10,986 nt of DNA. Source: 40-80 sp040394775 (lineage in GTDB: Bacteria > Bacteroidota > Bacteroidia > Flavobacteriales_D > Crocinitomicaceae). Location of the stretch: positions 1 through 10,986 of the forward strand of contig JBEBRN010000082.1 in the NCBI GenBank assembly GCA_040394775.1. The letters are read 5' to 3'. The notes below the pieces were generated by a model, which was given only the letters and a program-made list of their open reading frames with translations, made no database searches and had not been told where the DNA came from. The translations under genes were made by a program, and so were the position numbers. Below are positions 1-8,075 of this stretch, piece after piece. Each line of letters begins with the position of its first letter. Position 1 is the first letter of the stretch.

Positions 1-2043
1 ATAAACGTAACAACAACTGGAGGAACAGCTGGATATACCTACCGATGGTCAAATGATAAAGGAATAGTAATGCCGAATCAGACCGAAAGTATTACTGGAA
101 TTGGCGATGGAACTTATACGCTTACTGCAACAGATTTTAATGGCTGTACGGAACAATTCTCTCGTACTGTTTCTGAACCAACGGACGCGCTAAGTTCTAC
201 ACCTACTTTTCAAAATATCAATTGTTTTGGTGACGCAACTGGAAGTATTAACCCAAACATTGCTGGTGGCACCACAGGTTATACTTACACATGGTCTAAT
301 GGAAGTAGCGATCCTATATTAAGTAATGTTGTTGCAGGAAGTCATAGTTTAAACCTAATAGATGCTAAAGGATGTACTGCCGTTTACAATTACGAATTAA
401 CGCAGCCTCAAAAAGCATTGGATTTAGCCTTAACCAAAAAAGAAGTTTTATGCTATGGTGGAAATACCGGAGCGATAATTTCACAAGTGGAAGGAGGAAC
501 AAGTCCATACACCTATTCTTGGAATAACGGATTTTCTACATCAAATATTCAAGATGTCGTTGCTGGAAGTTATACAGTAACAGTCACAGACGATAAAGGA
601 TGTGTTATAATTGGAACAAATCAAATAAACGAACCAGTAGCGCCATTAACAGCTTCATCTGTCGATACAAAAGTAGACTGCTTCGGTAAAAAGACAGGGG
701 ACATTGTCTTAACCGTGCTCGGAGGAACAACTCCTTATAACTATGTTTGGTCAAATAGTAGTTCGCTTATTTTAACACAAGCCGCTTCTACAATTATCGA
801 TTTAAAAAGTGATACTTATAACGTTGAAATAACAGACAAAAATGGTTGTCAATTATCGTATTCAACTGTTGTCGATCAACCAGCTGCACCTTTAAACATT
901 ACTTCAACAATTACGAACATTAATTGTTATGGTATGGCAACTGGAGCAATAGACGCTTCAGTATCTGGAGGAACTACTCCATACGCTTATTCATGGAGTA
1001 ATAGTGCTATTTCTGAAGACATTACAAATGTTACTTCTGGATCTTATACGCTATTAGTAACTGACGATAATCATTGTGTCGACTCATCTATCTTGTTTAT
1101 TAACCAACCAGCTGAACCATTAGTCGCTACATTATCACCAAATACAATAAAATGTAAAGGTGGAAGCGATGGTGAAATAATTTCTCTGGTGAAGGGAGGA
1201 ACTGTTCCTTACTCATATTCATGGTCAAATGGTGCAACTACCGCTTCAGTAAAAGGTGTTATTTCGGGAACTTACAATTTAACGGTGACAGACTCAAAAG
1301 GTTGTACTTCATTTACTGGAACATTAGTGGATGAACCAACAGATTCTCTAAAAGTTCTTATCGCTGTAAATGATGTTTCTTGTTATGGTTACAGAGACGG
1401 AACGGTTGAATTAACAATTAGTGGTGGAACTGCGCCGTATGGTTATAATTGGGGAAATCAAAATGAAATTCTGCTAAATCACTTTAGCGAATTAATTGAA
1501 AACCTAAATAAAGGAAGGTATTTCATTCGTGTGACCGATAGAAATGGTTGTCAAAATGAACAGTATGTAGATGTCAATCAACCGACACCAATTAATATTC
1601 AAGCAGTTATTTCAGACGCTATTTGTTATGGTGATAGCACAGGAAATATCAATTTGTCCGTTTCAGGTAGCACACCTAACTACTCTTTCATATGGGACAA
1701 TGGGCAAACAACTGAAGACGCCATAAGTATAATGGCTGGTAGTCACAAAGTGACAATTACTGATGGTAATAGTTGTGTGTACGATACAACGTTCTTCGTT
1801 GGCCAACCTAACAAATTAGAAGCTGCTTATAAGATTCAGGAGTTAAGTTGTATGGATCAAGCGGATGCGGAAATAAGTGTTGCTCCATACGGAGGAGTTA
1901 AGCCATATAGCTATAATTGGAGTAATGGCGATACCACAAGTGTGAATAAAGAACTTACTGGAGGAACATATGAGTTAGTAATTCAGGATGCACATAATTG
2001 TATAACTACTTATTCTTATATCATATTAGAAAGTGCTGAAAGA
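1..2043 (+). repeat. SprB-type tandem repeat array 1 (1 partial + 8 full units)
   Basis: The first cysteine codon of each full unit is at 223, 451, 679, 925, 1153, 1381, 1624 and 1849. The spacings are 228, 228, 246, 228, 228, 243 and 225 bases, that is 76, 76, 82, 76, 76, 81 and 75 codons. Each unit holds a C-x-G turn, a G-G-T/V core, a Y-x-W-S/N-N strand, a D-x-x-x-C strand and an E/D/N-QP or EP linker. The repeats are diverged at DNA level, so the array is an old protein-level duplication rather than a recent slippage tract. The unit before 223 is cut by the window edge. Confidence 0.9.
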
Positions 2044-2310
2044 TGCGTATTCATACCAAATACTATTACACCAAATGGAGACGGATACAATGATACTTGG
2101 ATAATCGACAATATCGAATTGTACTCCAATGCTTCTATTAAAATATTTAATAAGTGGGGCGGATTGGTATATGAAGCAAAAGGAGAATATAGTCCTTGGA
2201 ATGGAGAATACAATGGAAATCCATTACCATCTGGCGTATATTATTACATAATTAACCTCGAAAATAGTCATTCGGAAGAGTATACCGGAACAATAACAAT
2301 TATAAGATGA
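1..2310 (+). CDS. SprB-repeat cell-surface adhesin with type B T9SS sorting domain (5' end missing)
   Basis: This is the C-terminal 769 residues of a very large secreted protein. The reading frame is open from base 1 and its first codons already spell repeat sequence (GGTAGYTYRWSN), so the gene starts upstream of the window; the ATG at 70 lies inside a repeat and is not the start. The visible part holds one partial and eight full SprB-type repeats, each with a C-Y/F-G motif, a GGT-x-PY-x-Y-x-WSN core and a D-x-x-GC strand. It ends in an 88-residue domain (about residues 682-769) with TPNGDGYNDTW, FNKWG and a final TIIR, typical of the gliding-motility-associated C-terminal (type B sorting) domain. 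Such proteins are exported by the T9SS to the cell surface; SprB of Flavobacterium johnsoniae is the gliding adhesin. Motility, adhesion or a structural role cannot be separated here. The stop overlaps the next start as ATGA, which suggests translational coupling. Confidence 0.9.
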   Translation: MNVTTTGGTAGYTYRWSNDKGIVMPNQTESITGIGDGTYTLTATDFNGCTEQFSRTVSEPTDALSSTPTFQNINCFGDATGSINPNIAGGTTGYTYTWSNGSSDPILSNVVAGSHSLNLIDAKGCTAVYNYELTQPQKALDLALTKKEVLCYGGNTGAIISQVEGGTSPYTYSWNNGFSTSNIQDVVAGSYTVTVTDDKGCVIIGTNQINEPVAPLTASSVDTKVDCFGKKTGDIVLTVLGGTTPYNYVWSNSSSLILTQAASTIIDLKSDTYNVEITDKNGCQLSYSTVVDQPAAPLNITSTITNINCYGMATGAIDASVSGGTTPYAYSWSNSAISEDITNVTSGSYTLLVTDDNHCVDSSILFINQPAEPLVATLSPNTIKCKGGSDGEIISLVKGGTVPYSYSWSNGATTASVKGVISGTYNLTVTDSKGCTSFTGTLVDEPTDSLKVLIAVNDVSCYGYRDGTVELTISGGTAPYGYNWGNQNEILLNHFSELIENLNKGRYFIRVTDRNGCQNEQYVDVNQPTPINIQAVISDAICYGDSTGNINLSVSGSTPNYSFIWDNGQTTEDAISIMAGSHKVTITDGNSCVYDTTFFVGQPNKLEAAYKIQELSCMDQADAEISVAPYGGVKPYSYNWSNGDTTSVNKELTGGTYELVIQDAHNCITTYSYIILESAERCVFIPNTITPNGDGYNDTWIIDNIELYSNASIKIFNKWGGLVYEAKGEYSPWNGEYNGNPLPSGVYYYIINLENSHSEEYTGTITIIR
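2307..2310 (+). other. ATGA stop/start overlap coupling the two adhesin genes
   Basis: The TGA stop of the first adhesin (2308-2310) overlaps the ATG start of the second (2307-2309). There is no separate leader or clear ribosome binding site, so translation of the second gene probably depends on ribosomes terminating on the first. The overlap is seen directly; coupling is inferred. Confidence 0.75.
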
Positions 2311-5300
2311 TAGCAGGCAAACAAAATTACTTTTTAGTTTTATTATTTCTTTTCATAGCTCCATCTTTATGGGCTGAGTCGGAAGATGGAACGTCTTCTC
2401 CATGTCCCGATATAAGTGTTTCAGGAACAAACTTGGATTGTTATGGCGGTTCAAATGGAACGGCTAAAGTCTCCATTGCTGGTGGTAGCGGAAGCTACGC
2501 TATTTCGTGGTCAAATGGGGCAAATATTAACCAAATAAATGGTCTTCCAGTTGGAACCTATACTGTAAGTGTAAAAGATAAAATTACTGGATGTTCAGTT
2601 GTAGGAGCTTACGTAGTAGAATCTCCGGATCCTATAACGATAATAGATGAGACAATTAAAGATGTGAAATGTTATGGAGACAACACCGGTTCGGTTAGCA
2701 TTCTCCCAAAAGGGGGAACTGGATCGTATACATTTACTTGGAAAAATAGTTCTAGTGCGGTTGTTTCAAATAGTCAAAATCTAAACAACGCTTTTTCAGA
2801 TAGTTATTCCGTTTTAGTGAAGGATGGTAAAAATTGTGCTTTTTCTAAATCATTCACTGTTAATCAACCGAACGAACCATTATCAAGTTCCGTAACGGTT
2901 AAAAATGCAACATGCTATTCACTTCCGACAGGAAGTATCGATTTAGAAGTTTGGGGTGGAACTCCTAATTATACGTATGCATGGAGTACAGGTTCAAGTG
3001 TTCAAGATATCAATGAATTAAATGAAGGTAACTATTCTGTCAACGTAACAGATGCGAATGGATGTATGATTCTCCCTTCTTTTTACGTAGCTCAACCCGA
3101 TATTTTAAACGGCTTCCTTTCTACAACCGACGTTTTATGTAATGGCGATGCAAATGGAAATGTTCAAGTCACAATGGCTGGAGGAACGATACCATATACG
3201 TATTCTTGGAAAAATTCAGCGACCGTATTCTCAATGGATAATGCAGTTTTAAACAACATTCCAGCAGACGATTATCAAGTGCAAGTATTGGATGCAAATG
3301 GTTGTAAATATACGGGTAACGCAACCATTATTCAGCCTTCTAAACTAATCACATCTCACACTTTCTCAGACATCTCTTGTTATGGTGGAAGTGATGGAAA
3401 CATAGATTTTACTGTTTCAGGCGCAACTCCCGACTACTCATACACATGGAAAAATGGTTTAGGAAGTATCGTGAGTTCAAGCCAAGATATCACTAATATG
3501 CCTGCTTCAATTTATACTGTGACTATCACTGATCATAACGGATGTTTCAAAGTCATTACACAGGAATTAAAACAACCTTTATCACCTATTGCGGTTACAG
3601 AAAGTGTTACAAATGTCAAATGTTATGGCAACAATACTGGAGCAATAGAATTAGCAGTTACAGGAGGTACAAGTCCGTATAACTATAACTGGACAACTGG
3701 CCAAGCTACTGGTCACATAACAGGATTAACAGCAATGACCTATTATTATATTGTGACGGACAAAAAAGGATGTACCTATTCAAATTCTATTCCTGTGACG
3801 CAGCCTACTCAATCATTGACAGTTGTAAGTTCTAAGCTAGATGTGAATTGCTTTGGAGAGTCAAATGGAAAAGTTAATTTAACCGTTACTGGTGGAACTA
3901 TTCCATATACATACACTTGGAAGAACAGCCTTTATAACCTAAGCGATACCAATAAAGATTTAATTGGTTATCCCTCAGAAAGCTATACGTATCTTGTAAA
4001 AGATGGAAATGACTGTAAACAAACAGGGACTGTAATTGTTAACGAACCTCCAAAATTAACAAGCACGATAACTGGAGTTAACATTCTTTGCAAAGGAGGG
4101 AATAATGGTTCTGTAAATTTAACAGTCAATGGTGGTACGACATCTTATCAGTATACTTGGAATAATTTCCAAGTAACAGAAGATCTTTCGTCATTGATAG
4201 CAGGATACTACGAAGTAGAAATAACAGATGCACATAATTGTATCACCCACAATAATATTACACTAACAGAACCTCAAGATACGTTATCCTACACTTTTGA
4301 AAAGCAAAATGTACTATGTAATGATGGTCATGACGGTAAAATATCGATTGATGTCGAAGGAGGAACCTTCCCCTATTTTTACAGTTGGTCAAATGGAGAC
4401 ACATTAGCAAAAATAAAAGAACTGACAGCGGGTGATTATACATTTGTTGTAACCGACAATAACGGTTGTCTATTATCCGATTTAATCAATATTGACCAAC
4501 CAAATCCACTTCTATTAAATGAACAAATCACACCTGTTACCTGCTATGGCTTAGCCGATGGAATTATAGATATTACACCTACTGGGGGAACGAAGCCTTA
4601 TCGCTATACTTGGTTAAATTCTGATTTTGTTTTATCTGCTCAAACAGAAGACATCAATGGTTTTCCAAAAGATACTTATCAACTAGAAATAATCGATTCA
4701 AATGGTTGTTTTAATGAGGTTTATTTAGACATTCCTGAGCCTGACCAATTAAGCCTATCGTACACTACTGACATCGTAAGTTGTTCGGGAGAAGGAGATG
4801 GTAACATTTTCGTTACCATTACTGGAGGAAACCCTGCTTTTAATACAATGTGGTCAAATGGTTCAACAACACAAGATTTATTAAACATTCACGCTGGAGA
4901 ATATCACCTTAATGTAGAAGATCAAAAAGGATGTACGGATTCGTTATCCGTTGATATTACAGAACCAAGTCCAATAAGTTTACAATTTGAGACGACAGAA
5001 GTAAGTTGTATCGACCAACATGACGGAACGGCAATCGTCATTCCTGTAGGAGGTAACGGCGGCTATCATTATAGTTGGACAAGTGGTGCAAATACAAGTT
5101 TAGCTGACAAATTAGGAGGTGAAATCTATTCTGTAACTGTAGTAGATATCTTAGGCTGCTCTGAAACTGACTCAGTACGTATTCCTGTCAATAATTCTGG
5201 CTGTATAAATCCTGTGAATGCGTTTACACCTAATAGCGATAATTACAATGACTCATGGGTTATCGACAATATGTATTTATATCCTGAAGCAGAGTTAAAA

Positions 5301-5468
5301 GTTTTTAATAAATGGGGAAACTTAGTCTTTAAACAAAAAGGCATTTATGATCCTTGGGATGGAAAAGTAAATGGTGTTAACTTACCCTCAGAAGTTTATT
5401 ATTACATTATTGATTTAAATAAAAACGATAGAAAACCACTAATAGGAAATATTACAATTATAAGATAA
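2307..5468 (+). CDS. Second SprB-repeat adhesin with type B T9SS sorting domain
   Basis: A complete 1053-residue secreted surface protein. Residues 1 to about 23 form a signal peptide: a short start with one Lys, a hydrophobic run FLVLLFLFIAPSLWA, and probable cleavage after Ala. Twelve SprB-type repeats follow (first cysteines from residue 45 to 901). The C-terminal 88 residues (966-1053) are a type B sorting domain with TPNSDNYNDSW, FNKWGNLVF, DPWDGK, YYYII and a final ITIIR. By my hand alignment 48 of 88 residues match the sorting domain of the preceding gene. Known biology of the family: export through the Sec system and then the T9SS, with surface display or release; type B proteins usually need a PorP/SprF partner, and one follows directly. 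The start is set by the signal peptide and by the ATGA overlap with the upstream stop. The ligand and role are unknown; adhesion or gliding is inferred from SprB. Confidence 0.92.
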   Translation: MIAGKQNYFLVLLFLFIAPSLWAESEDGTSSPCPDISVSGTNLDCYGGSNGTAKVSIAGGSGSYAISWSNGANINQINGLPVGTYTVSVKDKITGCSVVGAYVVESPDPITIIDETIKDVKCYGDNTGSVSILPKGGTGSYTFTWKNSSSAVVSNSQNLNNAFSDSYSVLVKDGKNCAFSKSFTVNQPNEPLSSSVTVKNATCYSLPTGSIDLEVWGGTPNYTYAWSTGSSVQDINELNEGNYSVNVTDANGCMILPSFYVAQPDILNGFLSTTDVLCNGDANGNVQVTMAGGTIPYTYSWKNSATVFSMDNAVLNNIPADDYQVQVLDANGCKYTGNATIIQPSKLITSHTFSDISCYGGSDGNIDFTVSGATPDYSYTWKNGLGSIVSSSQDITNMPASIYTVTITDHNGCFKVITQELKQPLSPIAVTESVTNVKCYGNNTGAIELAVTGGTSPYNYNWTTGQATGHITGLTAMTYYYIVTDKKGCTYSNSIPVTQPTQSLTVVSSKLDVNCFGESNGKVNLTVTGGTIPYTYTWKNSLYNLSDTNKDLIGYPSESYTYLVKDGNDCKQTGTVIVNEPPKLTSTITGVNILCKGGNNGSVNLTVNGGTTSYQYTWNNFQVTEDLSSLIAGYYEVEITDAHNCITHNNITLTEPQDTLSYTFEKQNVLCNDGHDGKISIDVEGGTFPYFYSWSNGDTLAKIKELTAGDYTFVVTDNNGCLLSDLINIDQPNPLLLNEQITPVTCYGLADGIIDITPTGGTKPYRYTWLNSDFVLSAQTEDINGFPKDTYQLEIIDSNGCFNEVYLDIPEPDQLSLSYTTDIVSCSGEGDGNIFVTITGGNPAFNTMWSNGSTTQDLLNIHAGEYHLNVEDQKGCTDSLSVDITEPSPISLQFETTEVSCIDQHDGTAIVIPVGGNGGYHYSWTSGANTSLADKLGGEIYSVTVVDILGCSETDSVRIPVNNSGCINPVNAFTPNSDNYNDSWVIDNMYLYPEAELKVFNKWGNLVFKQKGIYDPWDGKVNGVNLPSEVYYYIIDLNKNDRKPLIGNITIIR
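2403..5192 (+). repeat. SprB-type tandem repeat array 2 (12 units, two length classes)
   Basis: First-cysteine codons are at 2439, 2670, 2913, 3138, 3378, 3621, 3849, 4089, 4317, 4542, 4782 and 5007. The spacings are 77, 81, 75, 80, 81, 76, 80, 76, 75, 80 and 75 codons. Long units carry extra residues just after the core tryptophan, and four of the five long ones read WKN there (the fifth reads WLN). The complete short units have WSN, WST, WTT or WNN, and the last unit, before the sorting domain, reads WTS. Every unit has the same pair of cysteines. Confidence 0.9.
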
Positions 5469-5473
5469 CGTAT

Positions 5474-6433
5474 ATGAAAAAGATTTTATTTATACTTTTT
5501 ACCATTTTTGCTTTTTCAGCATTTTCTCAACAGATTGCGTTGCATTCACAGTATCTGTTTAATGACATGTTGATAAACCCTGGTGCAACAGGAAGCAAAG
5601 ATTACATTCCAATACAATTTAACTTTAGAAAACAGTGGACTAACTTCCCAGGTTCTCCTACAACACAAGTGCTTTCTGCAAGTTCTAAGATTGGTAAGAA
5701 TATGGGATTTGGAGGAACCATTTACAACGATGTTTCTGGGCCTAGCCGAACAACTGGTATGAACATTAATACGGCGTATCACCTTCAGCTGGATAAGACC
5801 AACAAGCACCGTATTGGATTAGGTATTGGTGTCAATTTATCACAACATTATATAGATATAGATAAGATTGTAACCTATTTACCAAATGATCCATCTATTG
5901 GAAGAGGCTATAATAATAAGTTTGTGCCTGACGTAAATTTCGGTGCTTTCTACTACTTTTTGGACAAAGGTTACGTAGGATTATCTGCCTATAATTTAGT
6001 TCAATCAAAAAGAGACTTATTTAACGTTGAAATAAAACTATACAATCCTTTAGCAAGAACATATTATTTATATGGCGGCTATAATTTCCAAGTAGGTAGA
6101 AAGTCTAAAATAAAGACCTCTACTCTATTTCAAGCTATTGAGACAGGAACTTTCCAACTAGATGTTACAGCACTTTATGAGTGGAATAATACATTTTGGT
6201 TAGGAGCATCCTATAGACACACAGATGCAGTTGCTGCATTGTTCGGTTTTAAAGTAGGCATATTTAGCTTAGGTTATTCATACGATTTTACACTCTCTGA
6301 TATTCGAAAGTATTCTCAAGGTTCTCATGAAATATTTTTAGAAATTCAATTAAATAAAAACAAAGGACAAAATGGTGACAATAGAACTCCTTGGTTAAAA
6401 CGAAACAGAATTTATTCTCCAAGTATAAAATGA
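5474..6433 (+). CDS. PorP/SprF family T9SS outer-membrane protein
   Basis: A 319-residue protein of the PorP/SprF family. It has a signal peptide (MKKILFILFTIFAFSAFS, cleavage near residue 18-19), then the family hallmarks in order: SQYLFNDMLINPGATG (residues 25-40), RKQWTNFPGSPTTQ (52-65) and GFGGTIYNDVSGP (78-90). Alternating aromatic strands and a closing SLGYSYDFTLS strand follow, consistent with an outer-membrane beta-barrel. Length is normal for the family, apart from a basic tail of about 24 residues after the last strand. In F. johnsoniae, SprF-like proteins are needed for secretion of proteins with type B sorting domains such as SprB. The gene starts 5 bases after the second adhesin, so the likely job is to export or anchor the two adhesins encoded upstream. 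The stop overlaps the next gene as ATGA. The specific pairing with these adhesins is inferred from position. Confidence 0.93.
   Translation: MKKILFILFTIFAFSAFSQQIALHSQYLFNDMLINPGATGSKDYIPIQFNFRKQWTNFPGSPTTQVLSASSKIGKNMGFGGTIYNDVSGPSRTTGMNINTAYHLQLDKTNKHRIGLGIGVNLSQHYIDIDKIVTYLPNDPSIGRGYNNKFVPDVNFGAFYYFLDKGYVGLSAYNLVQSKRDLFNVEIKLYNPLARTYYLYGGYNFQVGRKSKIKTSTLFQAIETGTFQLDVTALYEWNNTFWLGASYRHTDAVAALFGFKVGIFSLGYSYDFTLSDIRKYSQGSHEIFLEIQLNKNKGQNGDNRTPWLKRNRIYSPSIK
6430..6433 (+). other. ATGA stop/start overlap between the sprF-like and ompA-like genes
   Basis: The TGA of the PorP/SprF gene (6431-6433) overlaps the ATG at 6430-6432. It repeats the arrangement between the two adhesin genes and supports 6430 as the start, ahead of the longer reading from 6391. 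Confidence 0.7.
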
Positions 6434-8049
6434 AAGGAATAGGATTATTATTTACCCTCTTTTTTACTTTAAACTCCTTTTCTCAAACAATACCTACGGC
6501 CAATAATTGGTTTGACAAGTATGAGTATGGGAAAGCAGCGTCTAGTTATGAAGAAATTTCAGACAAGTCATTACTATCACCATTAGACTTACAGAGGTGG
6601 TGTTACGCTAGTTTTATATCAGAGAATTATGAGAAAAGCTATCAATTATCAGACTCACTCATAAAGGATAAAAATACGTCACCTTTTTTCTACTATGTCC
6701 ATGCTTTTTCTGCTATGGCTATTCAAAAATATAAAATAGCAGAAGGATCATTTAAACTTTACAAAACAAAAGATTCAGAGTTTTTTGTCGATACACTTAT
6801 CGCATCGTGTGAACAAATTCCAACATGGAAACCTGAAGAACATGTTGAACTTAAATCGCTTTCTTTTAATGGATCTAAAGCAGATTTATCTGGAGCATCT
6901 TATAAAAACAATTTAATCGTTTTTCATGAAACAGGAATCGATCAATTCAGAGATCAAGTGGCAGATACACTGTTAGAAAATACCGAGTTATTATTTGTAA
7001 GACCAAGCGTTTTTTCTCCTGTATCAAATGAAATTCAGCTATTTAAAATTCCTGATGAATTCAAAAATCACAATGTAATTTCATTGGCTATTGATAGTTC
7101 AACAAACGAAGTTTATGTAACAATGAACAATCCCATCGATCAAAACGAATTTTTAAGATCTCCTCATATCTATAAAGGGAAGCTGACTAACGACACTCTC
7201 GAAAACTTGCAACCTTGGATATATTCTGGATTAGAAGACTCTTCATCAACGGCACATGCGACAATTAATAGCTCCTCAAATTACATAGTCTTTTCAAAGC
7301 AGGGTGATAAAACACAAGGCGCTGATTTGTATTACACGCATAAGAAAAATGGATTATGGGGTAAACCACAACCGATTATTAGTTTGAATACCAACCAAGA
7401 CGAAATGTATCCTCTTTTTATAGGTGATTCACTCTTATCTTTTGCTTCAAATGGACGAGTTGGTTACGGTGGACTAGATATCTATTTGACGACTTTCAAT
7501 GAAGCTACTACCGGTGAAATAAAGCATTTAAAAGCTCCAATAAACAGTGTGAGTGATGACTTTAACTTTACCTATTACTTAACAGAAGATGCTGCTTATT
7601 TCACTTCGAATAGAAAAGAAGGAGAGGGTGATGATGATGTTTATTACATCAAATTGAAAGAATCAATACCAATAGACACAACTGAAGAAGATCATACATT
7701 TGATGACTGGCAAGACATTGTTGTTTATTTTGATTTTGACAAGTCTACATTAAAAGAAAAAGAGCAAAGAAAAATAGACAATATAATTGCGTATAAAGAA
7801 GCCTTTGACCAAATAGAATTATCTGTCGAAGGGCATTGTGATAGTAGGGGAATAGATGATTACAATATGAGTTTAGGCCAACAAAGAGCAAATACTGTTC
7901 AAGATGTTTTAGTCTCGCTTGGAATAAGTGAAACAAGAATAAAAGCTATTTCAAAGGGAGATAGAGAGCCTGCCATAAATTGTGAAGGAACGTGTGATGA
8001 AAAGCAACACCTTTTAAATAGGTTTGTAAGAATTAAATTAGTACGTTAG
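6430..8049 (+). CDS. PorE-like OmpA-family protein (TPR-like, WD40/PD40-like, OmpA C-terminal domain)
   Basis: A 539-residue periplasmic or outer-membrane-associated protein. I chose the ATG at 6430 because it opens a clean signal peptide (MKGIGLLFTLFFTLNSFS) and overlaps the sprF-like stop as ATGA; the in-frame ATG at 6391 would add 13 polar residues ahead of it. Residues about 22-115 look like TPR helices (YEYGKAASSYEEI and similar). Residues about 290-410 are WD40/PD40-like, with DEMYPLF (324 on), FASNGRVGYGGLDIY (338-352) and YFTSNRKEGEGDDD (from 390). Residues about 425-539 form an OmpA C-terminal domain: VVYFDFDKSTL, GHCDSRG and LGQQRANTV. D471 and R486 are placed as the pair that binds peptidoglycan diaminopimelate in OmpA proteins. 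Such proteins often sit next to PorP/SprF genes and, like PorE of Porphyromonas, may link the T9SS to the cell wall. No lipobox is seen. NRF replaces the usual NRR near the end. Confidence 0.88.
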   Translation: MKGIGLLFTLFFTLNSFSQTIPTANNWFDKYEYGKAASSYEEISDKSLLSPLDLQRWCYASFISENYEKSYQLSDSLIKDKNTSPFFYYVHAFSAMAIQKYKIAEGSFKLYKTKDSEFFVDTLIASCEQIPTWKPEEHVELKSLSFNGSKADLSGASYKNNLIVFHETGIDQFRDQVADTLLENTELLFVRPSVFSPVSNEIQLFKIPDEFKNHNVISLAIDSSTNEVYVTMNNPIDQNEFLRSPHIYKGKLTNDTLENLQPWIYSGLEDSSSTAHATINSSSNYIVFSKQGDKTQGADLYYTHKKNGLWGKPQPIISLNTNQDEMYPLFIGDSLLSFASNGRVGYGGLDIYLTTFNEATTGEIKHLKAPINSVSDDFNFTYYLTEDAAYFTSNRKEGEGDDDVYYIKLKESIPIDTTEEDHTFDDWQDIVVYFDFDKSTLKEKEQRKIDNIIAYKEAFDQIELSVEGHCDSRGIDDYNMSLGQQRANTVQDVLVSLGISETRIKAISKGDREPAINCEGTCDEKQHLLNRFVRIKLVR

Positions 8050-8075
8050 TACACAATAAAAATTTAAATAGAAAT
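8050..8075 (+). other. Short AT-rich spacer before the DUF4412-like gene
   Basis: These 26 bases are almost all A and T and end in an A-rich stretch just before the start codon, the usual form of a Bacteroidota leader without a Shine-Dalgarno sequence. I see no TAnnTTTG promoter element or hairpin, so read-through from upstream is the simpler reading. Confidence 0.4.

Noticed and set aside
70..2310. Treating the ATG at 70 as the start of the first adhesin
   Set aside because: Bases 1-69 are in frame, without a stop, and encode a normal repeat core (GGT, Y-x-Y-x-W-S-N), so the gene continues past the left edge; there is also no signal peptide at 70.
1..5200. CRISPR array or recent tandem DNA repeat explaining the periodic pattern
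   Set aside because: The period is about 228-246 bases, lies in frame in coding sequence, and the units are conserved in protein but not in DNA.
6391..6429. Starting the OmpA-family gene at 6391
   Set aside because: It would put 13 polar residues before a textbook signal peptide and deepen the overlap with the SprF-like gene; 6430 gives a signal peptide and an ATGA overlap.
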